Source: Acetobacter peroxydans (GTDB lineage: Bacteria; Pseudomonadota; Alphaproteobacteria; Acetobacterales; Acetobacteraceae). Taken from it: a stretch of DNA of 64,000 bases. Positions 38,633-47,838 of this stretch are shown here, piece after piece. Where the stretch lies: positions 124,001 to 188,000 of the forward strand of contig NZ_BJMV01000003.1 of the NCBI RefSeq assembly GCF_006539345.1, in the 5' to 3' direction. A program made the position numbers and the translations under genes. The notes beneath the pieces were generated by a model. It was given only the letters and a program-made list of their open reading frames with translations. It was not told the DNA's origin and ran no database searches. How positions within the stretch are numbered: the stretch's first letter is position 1; each line of letters begins with the position of its first letter.

Positions 38633-40771
38633 GTGCCTATCCGTCCAGTTCGTTCCTGCCTCCGCCATGCGCTGCTTGTCTCCCTTCTTGCGAGCGCCGC
38701 CTGCCTGCCCACGCAGGCCCAGCCCGCCAGCCAGTCCAGCGTAAGCCCCGCACCGGCTCCGACTACCAAGGCCCCGGTTTCCGCCCCCTCTGTGGCAGCG
38801 ACAGAAAGCCCGTTCGGCCCCTGGGGAGTTGACCTTGCCGGCCGCGATCTGGCCGTACAGCCGGGCAACAATTTTTTTCGCTACGCCAACGGCACGTATC
38901 TCGACCACCTGCACATTCCGGCGGATATGACGAGCTACGGGCCGTTCAACGCGCTGGCCGAACTCTCACGCGCGCGCGTTCGCAGTATTCTTGATGACCT
39001 GTCTGCCCACCCGATGCAGACGCCCCGCACCACGGAAGAAAAACTGGGCACCTTCTACGCTTCCTTCATGGATACCGCGGCCATTGAAGCGCAGGGCACG
39101 CATCCGTTGCAGGCAGATCTGGACGCCATACGCGCCATCCATGACATGAAGGACTTCGCCCGCCTTGCCGGCACATCATCCAAAGGATTCCAGTTCTCGC
39201 CCTTCTCGCTAGGGATCAACCCGGATGCGAAAGACCCCACGCGTTACGCCCTCAATCTGGATCAGGACGGACTGGGCCTGCCCGACCGCGACTACTACCT
39301 GAAGCCCGAATTCGCGGCGAAGAAGAAAGACTATCAGACCTACATCGAAAAGGCGCTGACTCTGGTGGGCTGGCCCAACCCCGCCAGCTCTGCGGCCGCC
39401 ATCATCACACTGGAAACCCGGCTGGCCGAAACGCACTGGGCACGGGCCGACCTGCGCGATCCGCAGAAAACCTACAACCCGATGACACTGGCCGAACTGG
39501 AAAGCCACGCCCCCGGTTTTGAATGGGCGCTGTGGCTCCAGAGTACGGATGTTCCGCAGCAGAACATCGCCAGCCGCGCCCTTATCGTGGGCGAGCCCTC
39601 CGCCATTACCGGCGAGGCCCGGGTGCTGGCCGCGACCAGCCTTGAAACACTACAAGCCTGGATGGCCTTCCATCTTGTGGAATCCGCCACGGCCTCCCTG
39701 CCCGAAGCCTTCGAACAGGCACGCTTCGCCTTTACCCGCTCTTTGACAGGACAGCCCGAGCTACCCCCGCGCTGGAAGCGGGGCGTGACCGCCACCAGCT
39801 CGGCCATGGGCATGGCGCTGGGCAAGGTCTACGTGCAGCGCTACTTCCCGCCGGAAAGCCGCGCCGCCATGCAGAAGCTGACAGCCGACCTCAAGGACGC
39901 CTTCCGCACCCGCCTGCGCAACAATACGTGGATGAGCGGCCCCACGCGCGAGGCCGCCCTGCGCAAGCTGGAAAACTTTGAAATTCAGGTCGGCTACCCC
40001 AATACGTGGCGCGACTATCGCAGTCTGGTGGTGCGCAAGGGCGATGTCTACGGCAACGCCCGCAACGCCGTCGCCTATGAGTGGCGCTACTGGCTGGAAC
40101 GGCTCGACCGTCCGGTGGACCGCAACGAATGGGACATGACGCCCCAGACCGTGAACGCCTACAACAATCCGCTGTTCGTCGAAGTCGTGTTCCCCGCTGC
40201 CATTCTCCAGCCGCCCTTTTTCAATCCCAAGGCTGATCCGGCGGTCAATTACGGAGCCATTGGCGGGGTGATTGGCCACGAAATGACCCACTCCTTCGAC
40301 GATGAGGGCCGCCAGTTTGACGAGCATGGCCGCCTGAAGGACTGGTGGACAAAGGAAGACGCCGAACGCTTCCAGAAACTGGCCAGCCGTCTGGGCGCGC
40401 AGTACGATGCCTTTGAGGTACTTCCGGGCCTGCATGTTAACGGCAAGCTGACCATGGGCGAGAACATTGCCGATCTGGGCGGTCTGACCCTCGCTCTGGA
40501 CGCCTATCATGCCTCGCTCGGCGGGAAAGAGGCCCCGGTTATCGACGGATTGAGCGGCGACCAGCGGGTGTTCCTCGGCTGGGCACAGGTCTGGCGTGAA
40601 AAACTGCGCGACGATACAGTGCGCCGTTTGGTCGTGACCGATCCGCACTCTCCTCCGCAGGCGCGTGTTAATATCCCCATGCACAATATCGACTTCTGGT
40701 ACGAAGCCTGGAAGGTGCAGCCGGGGGCGGCGCTCTACCTGCCGCCTGATCAGCGCGTCAAGATCTGGTAA
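38633..40771 (+). CDS. M13-family zinc metallopeptidase (PepO/neprilysin-like), exported
   Basis: A 712-residue peptidase that probably cleaves peptides in the periplasm. Translation begins at GTG, with GGAGATAATCA before it. The N-terminus is a signal peptide (cleaved near residue 29, TQAQ), and Zn motifs are GHEMTH (His549, Glu550, His553) with the third ligand Glu610 in ENIADLGG, exactly 61 residues on, as in neprilysin. The family motif VNAYNN precedes the catalytic domain. No partner gene is evident. Confidence 0.94.
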   Translation: MPIRPVRSCLRHALLVSLLASAACLPTQAQPASQSSVSPAPAPTTKAPVSAPSVAATESPFGPWGVDLAGRDLAVQPGNNFFRYANGTYLDHLHIPADMTSYGPFNALAELSRARVRSILDDLSAHPMQTPRTTEEKLGTFYASFMDTAAIEAQGTHPLQADLDAIRAIHDMKDFARLAGTSSKGFQFSPFSLGINPDAKDPTRYALNLDQDGLGLPDRDYYLKPEFAAKKKDYQTYIEKALTLVGWPNPASSAAAIITLETRLAETHWARADLRDPQKTYNPMTLAELESHAPGFEWALWLQSTDVPQQNIASRALIVGEPSAITGEARVLAATSLETLQAWMAFHLVESATASLPEAFEQARFAFTRSLTGQPELPPRWKRGVTATSSAMGMALGKVYVQRYFPPESRAAMQKLTADLKDAFRTRLRNNTWMSGPTREAALRKLENFEIQVGYPNTWRDYRSLVVRKGDVYGNARNAVAYEWRYWLERLDRPVDRNEWDMTPQTVNAYNNPLFVEVVFPAAILQPPFFNPKADPAVNYGAIGGVIGHEMTHSFDDEGRQFDEHGRLKDWWTKEDAERFQKLASRLGAQYDAFEVLPGLHVNGKLTMGENIADLGGLTLALDAYHASLGGKEAPVIDGLSGDQRVFLGWAQVWREKLRDDTVRRLVVTDPHSPPQARVNIPMHNIDFWYEAWKVQPGAALYLPPDQRVKIW

Positions 40772-40912
40772 CGCTTACGCACGGGGCCTGTGCCCCTTGC
40801 CCCACGCAACTTCCCTGTGGCACAGGGCTGCCAGCGGTGGCACAATACCGGACGCGGGCAGGTGCGCCGCGCAGGCAGTCCCTGCGGAATAACGGGAGAA
40901 AACCGGCGGTTC

Positions 40913-42082
40913 ATGGTTTCTGATACGCATCGCCCCGCTTCCGCATCCGTGCGGAAGGAGCCCCGTCTCGTGCCGCCATCCGCACAGGCTGACGCCGCTC
41001 CCACCCATTCCAGCCAGCCCTCTCATGGCGCATCGGCCCTCGATCATGACCCGCCGCACGACAGGCGGGCACGGCTGCTTCCGCTGCTACCGGTTCTCCG
41101 CGTACCGGGCCGGGTGGTGCGGGGCACTTCCACACCGCTCATCCGCAAGGAGCGCTACGCAGAGCCCACGCTGGGGCCGGTGCTTGCGGCCTCGCTGGGA
41201 GCGCATACGCTGCTGCTGCTGGCCATCTGCTACAAGGCCGCCTCCAGCATGACGGGCTCGCCGGCTTCGCCGCCCGCGCAGCCGGTAGAAATGCTGTTCG
41301 ATCAGGCTCCGGCCTCTACCGGCATGACAGGCCCCACCTCGCCCGAGGCCGCAGGCGGCAACGCAGCCCGCACACCCGCGCAGAGCAGCAACGCCCCCGC
41401 TCCCCCTGCCGAAGCACAGGAAGGCCCCCAGCACAACAATACCGAGCAACCCTCCTCGCCCCCGCTGCCGCAGTCCAATGACGGACTGCTCCGCGCGGAA
41501 GAAAAAACCCAGCACACCGCCCCAGCCAAGCCCGTAACCGGGCACAGCCACCAGCCGCGCCGCCCCGCGCACCCGGCACCGCACCCGCGCCCCACGCCCA
41601 GCCCCAGCCACCACACGCCCTCGCCGCTCGACTACCCGATGGACACGTCCTTCGATCAGGCGCCAGCCCCCCGCAGGCCCCGGCGTGGACGCAGCGGCGG
41701 CAGCAACGCGCCGCTTGACCTGTCAATCGGCCCGATGGTGGAAAACGGCGCGCTGACCGCCCATTACTCCTCACGCACGGCAGTGCATGGAGTCAGCAGC
41801 GACTACGCGGCGGAAATCGACGCATGGATTCAGCGTCACCTGTATTACCCACCCGAAGCCGCCGAGAGAGGCGATTCCGGCACAACCTCCGTGCATGTGG
41901 TGCTTGATAGGCAGGGGAATGTCTTCAAGGTGTTCGAAACCAGCTCATCCGGCGTGACCGAGCTGGATGCGGCAACCGTGGGCATGTTCCATGGGGCGCA
42001 ACTGCCCCCCGTGCCGCCGGACATGAAGGACAACTACATCAACTTTGACGTAACGATAAACTATATCCTTATCCGGAACTGA
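40913..42082 (+). CDS. TonB-like energy transducer protein
   Basis: A 389-residue protein with a long N-terminal cytoplasmic extension (about 85 residues), one membrane helix (about 88-108), a Pro/Ala-rich spacer rich in glutamine and histidine (120-290), and a C-terminal TonB-type domain (WIQRHLYYPPEAAERGDSGTTSVHVVLDRQGNVFKVFETSSSGVTELDAATVGMFHGAQLPPVPPDMKDNYINFDVTINYILI at about 300-389). Such proteins transfer proton-motive energy to outer membrane receptors. ExbB/ExbD genes are not adjacent. The start at 40913 has a weak ribosome site. Confidence 0.83.
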   Translation: MVSDTHRPASASVRKEPRLVPPSAQADAAPTHSSQPSHGASALDHDPPHDRRARLLPLLPVLRVPGRVVRGTSTPLIRKERYAEPTLGPVLAASLGAHTLLLLAICYKAASSMTGSPASPPAQPVEMLFDQAPASTGMTGPTSPEAAGGNAARTPAQSSNAPAPPAEAQEGPQHNNTEQPSSPPLPQSNDGLLRAEEKTQHTAPAKPVTGHSHQPRRPAHPAPHPRPTPSPSHHTPSPLDYPMDTSFDQAPAPRRPRRGRSGGSNAPLDLSIGPMVENGALTAHYSSRTAVHGVSSDYAAEIDAWIQRHLYYPPEAAERGDSGTTSVHVVLDRQGNVFKVFETSSSGVTELDAATVGMFHGAQLPPVPPDMKDNYINFDVTINYILIRN

Positions 42083-42158
42083 ATGGTGCTGATACGTTAA
42101 GGGCACCACTGCTTCTGAACCCGTGTGGTTTCAGGAGCCATTACAAGGAGTTTCGTGT

Positions 42159-42599
42159 ATGTGTCCGTCTTCTGAATCCGTTCTGCCGCAAGGCATCCCC
42201 ACAATCCGGGTCGTGGCCATGCCCACGGATACCAACCCGGCGGGAGATGTGTTCGGCGGCTGGATCATGTCACAGATGGATCTTGCAGCCGGCACTACGG
42301 CGGCATTCAGGGCCAACGGGCGGTGCGCCACTGTGGCGATCAACAGTCTCGTGTTTCTTGAGCCGGTTGTGGTGGGAGATGAAGTCAGCATCTACACCAA
42401 CATCACGCGCACGGGCCGCACATCGCTGCATATCCATGTCCAGACATGGCGCAGGGCGCGTCATACGCACATCACCTCCAAGGTGACGGAAGGCGAATTT
42501 ATTTTCGTCGCTCTGGATGAAAAGCGTAAGCCCCGCCCGCTGCCTCCCGCCCAGCCGGGTGACGAACTTCCCGCTCCTCCCTGTCAGCAGGACGCCTGA
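42159..42599 (+). CDS. Acyl-CoA thioesterase (YciA-type hotdog)
   Basis: A 146-residue hotdog-fold thioesterase. The family pattern is RVVAMPTDTNPAGDVFGGWIMSQMDLAAG (about 20-47), with the catalytic Asn/Asp region, then SVYTNITRTGRTSLHIHVQTWRR. YciA-type enzymes hydrolyse short- to medium-chain acyl-CoA in the cytoplasm. An AAGGAG ribosome site sits before the start. It is monocistronic, with a large gap after it. Confidence 0.9.
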   Translation: MCPSSESVLPQGIPTIRVVAMPTDTNPAGDVFGGWIMSQMDLAAGTTAAFRANGRCATVAINSLVFLEPVVVGDEVSIYTNITRTGRTSLHIHVQTWRRARHTHITSKVTEGEFIFVALDEKRKPRPLPPAQPGDELPAPPCQQDA

Positions 42600-42928
42600 C
42601 AGCGAAGCAAAAAGCGCCGCACCAGCGCCTGATTGCCTTTCCCTCTTCAGAACCCGCCCGCCACAGCCCGCCAGACAGAGTTTTGGCGGGACAAACGCAT
42701 GATGTGCATTAGTATCGCGGCAGTCACGCTATGATGAGTATTGACAGAAGGCGGGCGGCCATTTTTTTGTTTCCCATGATTCCGCCCATGGGATGGATGG
42801 TCTAAACCCCAGCCAGCCCCTACGGGCAATGCGGTGCAAGCCGACAAACCGCCCCGCCCCTGCAAGAAACCACAGGGGGTTTGGGCTGACATGCAGACAC
42901 TGCCACGGGGCAGGAGGAGGTTCGATAC
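42600..42928. other. 329-base intergenic region, no gene seen
   Basis: Between the thioesterase and ferritin-like genes. It contains a 7-bp inverted repeat (CCCGCCA at 42667-42673 with TGGCGGG at 42684-42690, no T-run) and a TTGACA at 42741-42746 without a convincing -10 at the right distance. The rest has no open frame I would support. Confidence 0.5.
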
Positions 42929-43753
42929 ATGAAACACTGGCAGATCGACCAGCTCCCGTGGGATGAGTTCGACCTTTCGAAAGTGGACCCACAACTCGTG
43001 CCCGCCATCAAGGCAGCCTCGGTTGTTGAACGCAACAGTGTGGATTACGCCCACTACCTGAACAACGTCTTCCATGATGACCCGGACTTCCGCATGGCGG
43101 CCGATCTGTGGGCGCTGGAGGAAATCCAGCATGGCGATGCTCTTGGACGCTGGGCCATGCTGGCCGATCCGTCCTGGGACTATCAGGCTGCCTTCCGCCG
43201 CTATCGTGATTTCTACCAGATTCCGCTCGATGTGCGTGAATCCGTGCGTGGCTCACGCACCGGAGAACTGATCGCACGCTGCATGGTGGAAACCGGCACG
43301 TCGTCCTTTTATTCCGCGCTGGCCGATTCAGCGCAGGAGCCCGTACTCAAGGCACTGTGCAAGCAGATCGCGGCGGATGAGTTCCGGCATTTCAAGCTGT
43401 TTTACGACCATATGCACCGCTATCTGCAACGCGAAAACATAGGCGTAATCCAGCGTACCCGCATTGCGTTGGGCCGGGTAACGGAAAGCGAGGATGATGA
43501 ACTAGCCTCCGCCTATTACACCACCAACGAGCCCTCTTCTCTGCCTTATGACCACAAACGCTGCATTGCCGCCTATATGGGCCGGGCTATGAAAAACTAT
43601 CAGCCCCACCACCTGCGGCGCGTTACCAGCATGATCTGCAAGACTATTGGCCTCAAACCTCATGGCCTGATCGAACGCTGCCTGTTCGGCGTATCGGAAA
43701 AACTGTTCTTCAGTCGACAGCGCCGCTTTGCCCGGCAAGCAGGACTGAACTGA
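42929..43753 (+). CDS. Ferritin-like di-iron protein of unknown function
   Basis: A 274-residue, mostly helical protein. The likely iron ligands appear as Glu in VERNSVDYAHYLNN, EEIQHG (about 68-73), Glu in VETGTSSFYSALADS, and DEFRH near residue 150, together giving the E...ExxH...E...ExxH pattern of ferritin-like di-iron oxidases. It could be related to the acyl-ACP desaturase or to ferritin-like storage proteins; the presence of a large soluble, signal-free chain favours a cytoplasmic enzyme. A strong AGGAGG ribosome site precedes the start. Confidence 0.75.
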   Translation: MKHWQIDQLPWDEFDLSKVDPQLVPAIKAASVVERNSVDYAHYLNNVFHDDPDFRMAADLWALEEIQHGDALGRWAMLADPSWDYQAAFRRYRDFYQIPLDVRESVRGSRTGELIARCMVETGTSSFYSALADSAQEPVLKALCKQIAADEFRHFKLFYDHMHRYLQRENIGVIQRTRIALGRVTESEDDELASAYYTTNEPSSLPYDHKRCIAAYMGRAMKNYQPHHLRRVTSMICKTIGLKPHGLIERCLFGVSEKLFFSRQRRFARQAGLN

Positions 43754-43860
43754 CCCTGTCTTTTATTAGCAGAACTGATACGGAGCTTGGCACGGGGCTT
43801 GGCCATAGCTGCGTGGAGTTCTAGTTTGATATCTGTCAGACCACGACAAAAGGACAGACC

Positions 43861-44250
43861 ATGTTCACGCATATCATGGTGGGCAGCAACGACATTGCGC
43901 GCTCACAGAAGTTCTACAACGCCACGTTTCAGGCGCTGGACATTCCGCCCTCTGAAATCCATGAGAACGGGCGCCTCAGCTATGCCCATCATGGTGTCCG
44001 CTTTATGGTCACCAAGCCGCTGGACGGCCAGCCCGCCACCCATGCTAATGGTGGCACCATCAGCTTTGCCGCTCCTTCCCCCGCCCATGCCGCAGCCTGG
44101 TATAAAGCGGGCGTGGAAAATGGCGGCACCGCCATTGAAAACCCGCCCGGCATCCGCCAGACGCCCATAGGCCCGCTCTATCTCGCCTACCTGCGCGACC
44201 CCGATGGCAACAAGCTGTGCGTTGCCTGCAAGATGCCCGAAAACATCTGA
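43861..44250 (+). CDS. VOC-family glyoxalase-like protein
   Basis: A 129-residue member of the vicinal oxygen chelate superfamily, with N-terminal HIMVGSNDIARSQKFYNATFQAL and C-terminal YLAYLRDPDGNKLCVACK. Family members include glyoxalases and dioxygenases; the motif DPDGNKL is the typical metal-side strand. Which substrate this one handles is unknown. AAAGGACAG precedes the start. Confidence 0.88.
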   Translation: MFTHIMVGSNDIARSQKFYNATFQALDIPPSEIHENGRLSYAHHGVRFMVTKPLDGQPATHANGGTISFAAPSPAHAAAWYKAGVENGGTAIENPPGIRQTPIGPLYLAYLRDPDGNKLCVACKMPENI

Positions 44251-44380
44251 CATCCCTGACGGGATGATACATCCGGCGCGCGGCGACCCGACATCGCCCG
44301 CGCATCAAGAGAGTCTGCCCGACACAAAACCGTAACAGGAACAAATGCAGAAAGCCGGGAAAAAGGCTGGCTTCCTGTCC

Positions 44381-44566
44381 CTTCCACAAAACTATCCACA
44401 GGGTTTTCCCGCAATCCGCCCCGAGAATCTGTGGATATCCTTCCGCAGGGCCGATTGGAAAAATCGCCGTTTTCCAAGGTTTCTGCCGTTTTTTTCTTCC
44501 ACCCCTCAGAATCTTCTTGACCCCGCAGGGAAGCTACGATTCGGGCGTGAGACAACTCATCCACAA
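44381..44566. other. Cluster of DnaA-box-like sequences and a dyad in a 346-base gap
   Basis: The non-coding gap 44251-44596 between convergent genes contains three near-matches to the DnaA box TTATCCACA, each one base off: CTATCCACA (44392-44400), its reverse-strand form TGTGGATAT (44430-44438) and TCATCCACA (44557-44565). A perfect 8-bp dyad (TTGGAAAA at 44455-44462, TTTTCCAA at 44470-44477) lies between them, as does a T-rich stretch. Such clusters occur at replication origins and at DnaA titration or reactivation sites, but the neighbouring genes are not those I associate with an origin, so I claim the motif cluster only. Confidence 0.4.
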
Positions 44567-44596
44567 CCACCCCGACACGTTAGTCGGGCTGAGATT

Positions 44597-45040
44597 TCAG
44601 GGCGTGTCGGACGCCGGCTTGTCACTTAGATTGACGAATGTCTGATCCGAAATGGAGACATCCGTTAGCGTCGGACGCTGCAAGGCTTCGGATGTATCGC
44701 GCGCAATGCCCACCGTACGGAGTTTGATATCCGCCAGTTCCTCACGCACGTCGCTCAGGATTTCAACCAGCGCACGATGATCCTCCAGCGCACGATCGTC
44801 CTGTGCCTTGTTCAGCAAGGCACTACCCACCATCAGCGCAGGCAGGGCCACAAGCTGGATACAGTTGCTGATATAGAGCAGCGTATTCTGCCACTGCGGC
44901 ACAAGAGCGGGCACAAGCGAGAAGATCAGGAAAGCGTAAACGCACCAGATGCTGCCGAACATCCAGGTCATCCGCACGGCCACGGAGTCATTCAGTCTGT
45001 TGATGGCGGCAAGAATACCGGCTTTCTGGAGAGGCTTCAT
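44597..45040 (-). CDS. Small integral membrane protein
   Basis: A 147-residue protein of unknown function. Two membrane helices (about 28-50 and 55-80, WCVYAFLIFSLVPALVP and LLYISNCIQLVALPALMVGSALL) are followed by a coiled, charged tail (DDRALEDHRALVEILSDVREELADI). It resembles DUF1003/low-affinity-permease-like small membrane proteins, which is only a loose likeness. The start at 45040 has GGAAGG upstream; a longer open frame adds 43 doubtful residues. Confidence 0.62.
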   Translation of the reverse strand: MKPLQKAGILAAINRLNDSVAVRMTWMFGSIWCVYAFLIFSLVPALVPQWQNTLLYISNCIQLVALPALMVGSALLNKAQDDRALEDHRALVEILSDVREELADIKLRTVGIARDTSEALQRPTLTDVSISDQTFVNLSDKPASDTP

Positions 45041-45286
45041 AGACCGGTTTTCCTTCCCTGCTTGGCTGAATGGCCCGGAACAAGACCTAGAAGGGTCTAA
45101 CACAGACCGGCCTTTCTGTCCGTGTCCGCAAGCAGATGCCACGCCCCCATGCCCGACATGGGAAAGCACTTGCCGCCTACCGTCCAGCCCCGCTAAACCG
45201 GCGCCAATGGGGGTGGGACCAGCCCCGTATTTCGCCCCCTTGCCGGTCTATCCGGCACGAAGCCGCTCAACCGCAAGGACACCGCC

Positions 45287-46366
45287 ATGACGACCGCCAG
45301 CACCAGCCCCGCTCTTTCTACGGCACAGGACGCGAGCACCCTGCCCTACCGCGTGGCGGCGCTATATCGGTTTACTCCTTTCGAAAACCCGGCGGACATC
45401 CGCAAATCCCTGCTCCAGACCTGCACCGAACAGGGCGTGAAAGGGATTCTGCTCCTGGCGAAGGAGGGCATAAACGGCACCATCGCCGGAACTGATGCCG
45501 GTATTGAGGCCGTTGTCGCCTATATCCGCACCCTGCCCGGCTGCGCCGCGATTGAAGTCAAGTTTTCCCGCGCGCCTTCCATGCCGTTCTTGCGCATGAA
45601 AGTCCGGCTGAAAAAGGAAATCGTCACCATGGGGGTGGCAGACATGGACCCCAACCGGACAGTCGGCACTTATGTCGCTCCGGCGGAATGGAATGCCCTG
45701 CTGGAAGACCCCGATACTATCCTGATTGATACACGCAATGACTATGAAGTTGCTGTGGGCACATTCCGGGGCGCAACCGACCCGCGCACCAAAACTTTCC
45801 GCGAGTTCCCCGACTGGTTCCGCAAGAACCGCGACAGTTTCACGCAAAACGGCCGCAAACCCCGTTTGGCCATGTTCTGCACTGGCGGTATCCGCTGCGA
45901 AAAGGCCACCGCTTTCGTCAAGACCGAAGGCTTTGAGGAAGTGTACCATCTGCAGGGCGGTATTCTGAAATATCTGGAGACAATTCCCGAACAGGAGAGC
46001 CTGTGGGAAGGCGAATGTTTTGTGTTCGACCAGCGTGTAACAGTAGGCCATGGCCTGAAACCGGGCGAGATGGAGCTGTGCCACGCCTGCCGCGCCCCGC
46101 TCTCACCACAAGACAAGACCTCTGCCCTGTATGAAGCGGGCGTAAGCTGCCCGGCCTGCCATGGCCAGTGGGATGCAAAACGCCGCGCCCGCCACGCCGA
46201 ACGGGAACATCAGGCGCGCCTGGCCTCCGCCCGTGGGGATGCCCATCTGGGTGCCAACATGGCCGAGGAACGTGCCCGCAAGCGTCAGAAGCAGGAAGAA
46301 ATCATTCGCCGCCAGAACGCCACCCGTGAGACGCCGGTGCCACCCGTCACGCCTGAAACGGCCTAA
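45287..46366 (+). CDS. trhO: tRNA uridine(34) hydroxylase TrhO (rhodanese family)
   Basis: Forms 5-hydroxyuridine at tRNA position 34 using oxygen. The 359-residue protein has the TrhO-type N-terminal domain ([15 protein letters not shown], 55-69), a rhodanese domain whose active-site loop is [10 protein letters not shown] with Cys198, and the family [12 protein letters not shown] segment. The C-terminal extension with CHACRAPL and CPACHGQWD suggests a small zinc ribbon. AAGGACACC precedes the start. It is followed by an AT-rich gap. Confidence 0.93.
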   Translation: MTTASTSPALSTAQDASTLPYRVAALYRFTPFENPADIRKSLLQTCTEQGVKGILLLAKEGINGTIAGTDAGIEAVVAYIRTLPGCAAIEVKFSRAPSMPFLRMKVRLKKEIVTMGVADMDPNRTVGTYVAPAEWNALLEDPDTILIDTRNDYEVAVGTFRGATDPRTKTFREFPDWFRKNRDSFTQNGRKPRLAMFCTGGIRCEKATAFVKTEGFEEVYHLQGGILKYLETIPEQESLWEGECFVFDQRVTVGHGLKPGEMELCHACRAPLSPQDKTSALYEAGVSCPACHGQWDAKRRARHAEREHQARLASARGDAHLGANMAEERARKRQKQEEIIRRQNATRETPVPPVTPETA

Positions 46367-46580
46367 GCAGGCCGCCCCTGCGGGCGGAGCACGACGTCAG
46401 GGTGAAAAAAATATAAATCTCAACACTTTGTTCATATAATTCTGGGCATTAAGTTTTTATACTGTGGTTATGCGGGCATACGATCATCGCCGCCAGATTA
46501 TTCGTCATTCAGATCGACCCGCCTGAAAAATCAGCCAGATTTCAGGAAAAACCTTCTTTTGTTCAAGCCATTCACATTCC

Positions 46581-47224
46581 ATGACTCATTCGCACCCCAC
46601 CAGTTTATGCCTGCAACAGGCGGCGGCCTTCCGTCAGGAACTTTCCACGCTGATGGAAGGCGGCAGGCATGACCTCTATCTCCTGCTGACCAACATGCAG
46701 GAACACGAACTGCTGGCTATCACCTCACTCTGCCTGACGTCAGCCCAGCTCCGTGTTCCAGCACTTTTACAATTTTCCAGCCGCCTGTTCCGGCTTCATG
46801 AACAGGCCATGTCGTTCGAAATGGCATCGCGCCTATGCAAAACATTGCTGGATGCCTCGGCCCATGATCTGGGCGCACCAGACCGCATCAGCTTTTCAGA
46901 ATATCTCTATTACTCGGTGCATTACGCACCCCACATCCAGAGTTGGCAGATTCACTCCATCATTCCCTCCCTCTACGCAGACCATACCCCACTGGGGCGC
47001 GTGCTGGGCGGACACATGGCGCTTGATGTCGTTATCCTGACTGTATGTAGGCTCAATGCGCGGCGGCTGAAACAAACCGACTGGCTTTTATTATTCATAC
47101 CTTATACCGCTATGACCTGCTGGATATGACCGAACTCAACAACGAGTTCCGCCACGTTCTGGAAATCGTCACGGGTTATGCCCTGCAGAGTATGCAGGCC
47201 ACCGTGGCAAATCACAGCGGCTGA
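46581..47224 (+). pseudogene. Probably frameshifted hypothetical gene
   Basis: The first frame encodes 182 residues, ending soon after an abrupt change at about residue 168. If one base is added in the TTTT of CTTTTATTATTC (about 47096-47099), translation moves to the next frame and continues IHTLYRYDLLDMTELNNEFRHVLEIVTGYALQSMQATVANHSG, 43 residues to a stop at 47224, with codon use and amino acid composition in keeping with the first part. The combined protein is mainly helical and I do not recognise it. The run of T makes either a true mutation or a base-calling error likely. An upstream AT-rich region of 214 bases holds its promoter. Confidence 0.55.
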
Positions 47225-47260
47225 CGCGCTGGCCCCTCCCTACGCGGGCCGAACACGCCT

Positions 47261-47644
47261 TTAAAGATGTTCTGCCGGGGCTGGGGCGGCAGCAGGCGGC
47301 TGAGCTGGTTTGGGCGTGGCGAATGGCGTCATGGCGCCCGGTACAGTGGAATGCTCCACATCATAGGCCGTGGCTTTCTGCTCGTAGGTTCCTTTGGCGC
47401 CCGGATGCTCCTGATCGTACAGATGCGCTTTCATGCGCGCTTCCTTGCGATATTCATGCCGTTTATACATGCCTGTCACGCAGCCAGCCGTCGCCCCCAG
47501 CACGCCATGGTGATCCGCCAGATGCCCCCCGACAGCCCCGATAGCCCCGTATTTGAGGCACCCTCCAGGTTCGGCATGAGCCCCCACGGCAAGAGCCGAA
47601 GACAGCATAACGGCGGCCACCACAGCCGCCTTACGATAGATCAT
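47261..47644 (-). CDS. Small secreted glycine-zipper protein
   Basis: A 127-residue exported protein. The signal peptide (residues 1-24, KAAVVAAVMLSSALAVGAHA) is followed by a glycine-zipper-like segment CLKYGAIGAVGGHLADHHGVLGATAGCVTGMYKRHEYR (about 29-66) with two cysteines, and a Pro/Ala-rich C-terminus. Glycine-zipper proteins often associate with the outer membrane; function unknown. The start has CAGGAAT upstream. It runs toward the frameshifted gene and diverges from a lipoprotein gene. Confidence 0.73.
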   Translation of the reverse strand: MIYRKAAVVAAVMLSSALAVGAHAEPGGCLKYGAIGAVGGHLADHHGVLGATAGCVTGMYKRHEYRKEARMKAHLYDQEHPGAKGTYEQKATAYDVEHSTVPGAMTPFATPKPAQPPAAAPAPAEHL

Positions 47645-47838
47645 ATTTTCATTCCTGTAGGGTTTCATAAGCAAAGCCACACCGACACGGCAGAGTGCTT
47701 TCTCACACAAGCTGGACACAAAAACCTGCTCATGACAACTCGTCCAAACAACGGTATGCACAGCGACCCGGCTCGTGCCCGGTTATGACGAATTGTCGCC
47801 TCCTCCCTGCCCACCGTCCCCTGCCCTGTCGAGGATGT

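Noticed and set aside
42667..42690. Terminator after the thioesterase gene
   Set aside because: A 7-bp stem is present but no T-run follows; it stays an unexplained inverted repeat.
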